Of a DNA stretch of 33,245 nt, positions 32,551-33,245 are shown in pieces. This DNA is from CAZYTO01 sp964650405 (lineage in GTDB: Bacteria > Acidobacteriota > Thermoanaerobaculia > Gp7-AA8): positions 1 to 33,245 of the forward strand of contig CAZYTO010000020.1 in assembly GCA_964650405.1 (NCBI GenBank), in the 5' to 3' direction. The notes under the pieces were generated by a model. It was not told the origin of the DNA and did not search any database. It saw only the letters and a program-made list of their open reading frames with translations. A program made the position numbers and the translations under genes. Every line of letters begins with the position of its first letter. Within the stretch, counting starts at the first letter, position 1.

Positions 32551-32579
32551 TTGACAGGATTCGACCCGGCCGATTAGCG
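32551..32579 (+). promoter_or_regulatory. Possible promoter in the 32324-32661 intergenic region
   Basis: TTGACA (32551-32556) is 17 bp from TTAGCG (32574-32579), a good -35 with a weak -10, about 80 bp before the next start. A GGGCTAGGCCC palindrome-like stretch follows at about 32619. Nothing else is recognisable in this roughly 340-bp gap. Confidence 0.4.
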
Positions 32580-32661
32580 TGCTGTCGCTCTACGGGGTGC
32601 ATCGGCATCGTCGCCGAAAGGGCTAGGCCCGCCCGCTGAAACCATCAGCAGGAGTGCACCT

Positions 32662-33245
32662 ATGCCTTCCATCGAGACCTACCGGAAACAAGCGAAGTTA
32701 CTGGTTCGCTGGCATCGCGAGCGCAATCATTCGATCGGCGGGAAGGTCCGCCTGCTGGAGCGCTATCGCCACCTCACGGACGTCGAAGTCCTGGCGATGG
32801 AGCTGCCGCTGACGCTCGCGCAGGAGATCGTGGCGGTGGAGGCCGGCTTTCGGGATTGGGCTGCGCTGAAGGCCGGGGCGGATGATCTCCGGCAGCCTCC
32901 CCGCGAGGATGCCGGCGCGCCCGCCCTGGCTGGCGCGGTCCCGATCCTGTTCGTACGTGACGTTGCGGCGGCAGCGGCCTTCTACGAGGAGAAGCTCGGG
33001 TTCCAGATCGACTTTCTCCACGGGAACCGCCTTTCTACGGATCGGTGTCGCGCGACCGTGCATGCCTGCACTTGAGGTTCGTCCATCAGCCCACCTTCGC
33101 CGCGCTCGCGGCGAGCGAACAAGGGTTGATCCTGGCCACCATCCAGGTGGCTAATGTGAAAGCGCTCTTCCATGAATATGAGGCAGGCGGTGTGGATTTC
33201 GCCCAGCGGCTCGTCCGGCAGGCCTGGGGCGGTCTCGACTTCCAC
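32662..33245 (+). pseudogene. Glyoxalase-superfamily (VOC) protein with a frameshift, cut by window end
   Basis: The first about 70 residues (MPSIETYRKQAKLLVRWHRE onward) form a helical N-terminal domain often found before VOC domains. A VOC domain follows (VPILFVRDVAAAAAFYEEKLGFQIDF). After LHGN the frame reaches a stop at 33073, but the +1-shifted frame restores the family sequence: PPFYGSVSRDRACLHLRFV, then LILATIQVANVKALFHEYEAGGVDF to the window end. Restoring a single C near 33026 (AACCGCC to AACCCGCC) repairs it. It is either a sequencing or assembly error or a recent pseudogene. The start ATG 32662 has CAGGAG upstream. Confidence 0.82.

Overview
The window is a GC-rich chromosomal segment from a Gram-negative bacterium. 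It carries Tat- and Sec-exported proteins, a sulfite-dehydrogenase pair, large secreted NHL-propeller proteins, an ECF-sigma remnant and PilZ proteins. This fits an uncultured Acidobacteriota-like lineage, but no marker gene fixes the taxonomy and the assignment is only an inference. There is no phage, transposase, CRISPR array or rRNA.

Layout. (1) 1-2.6 kb: the 5' part of a bifunctional homocysteine methyltransferase/methylenetetrahydrofolate reductase (minus strand), preceded by a SAM-II-like riboswitch and an intrinsic terminator, then signal peptidase I. (2) 2.6-6.2 kb: an SRPBCC protein, two tandem exported rhodanese-like proteins, a small membrane protein and a SorAB-like sulfite dehydrogenase pair. 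The first rhodanese is read through an in-frame TGA that lines up with a Cys of the second, so it is a strong selenoprotein candidate. (3) 6.2-13.4 kb: a lytic transglycosylase, a sensor kinase flanked by two paralogous PilZ proteins, a HAD hydrolase, a small membrane protein, a CaiB-type CoA-transferase and a zinc-ribbon protein. Gene borders in regions 1-3 carry arrays of degenerate 7-8 bp repeats. (4) 13.45 kb: tRNA-Gln(CUG), then a TlpA-like membrane thioredoxin. (5) 14.4-26 kb: three exported proteins (two NHL paralogues and one unrelated) share a C-terminal RRAV(K/R)H tail, and each has a CTCCCAGCCA-like element upstream. A minus-strand thiamine operon lies between them (thiC remnant, thiO, thiS, thiG, thiD-thiE fusion). 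Its thiC is cut at about 22.6 kb, where it abuts the 3' end of another truncated gene and an ECF-sigma fragment. This is a real rearrangement or an assembly join. (6) 26-33.2 kb: a 2OG-Fe(II) oxygenase, a polysaccharide pyruvyl transferase-like protein, an ABC transporter (ATPase, permease) coupled to a PHB-depolymerase-like esterase, and two VOC-family proteins, the last frameshifted and cut by the window end.

How the genes may work together. Methionine synthesis is probably controlled by SAM through the riboswitch. The exported rhodaneses and the SorAB pair suggest periplasmic sulfur handling. The RRAV(K/R)H proteins may be a co-regulated, co-sorted secreted set. The most interesting candidates are the selenocysteine rhodanese with its Cys-containing tandem paralogue, the border repeats, and the shared tail plus upstream element.
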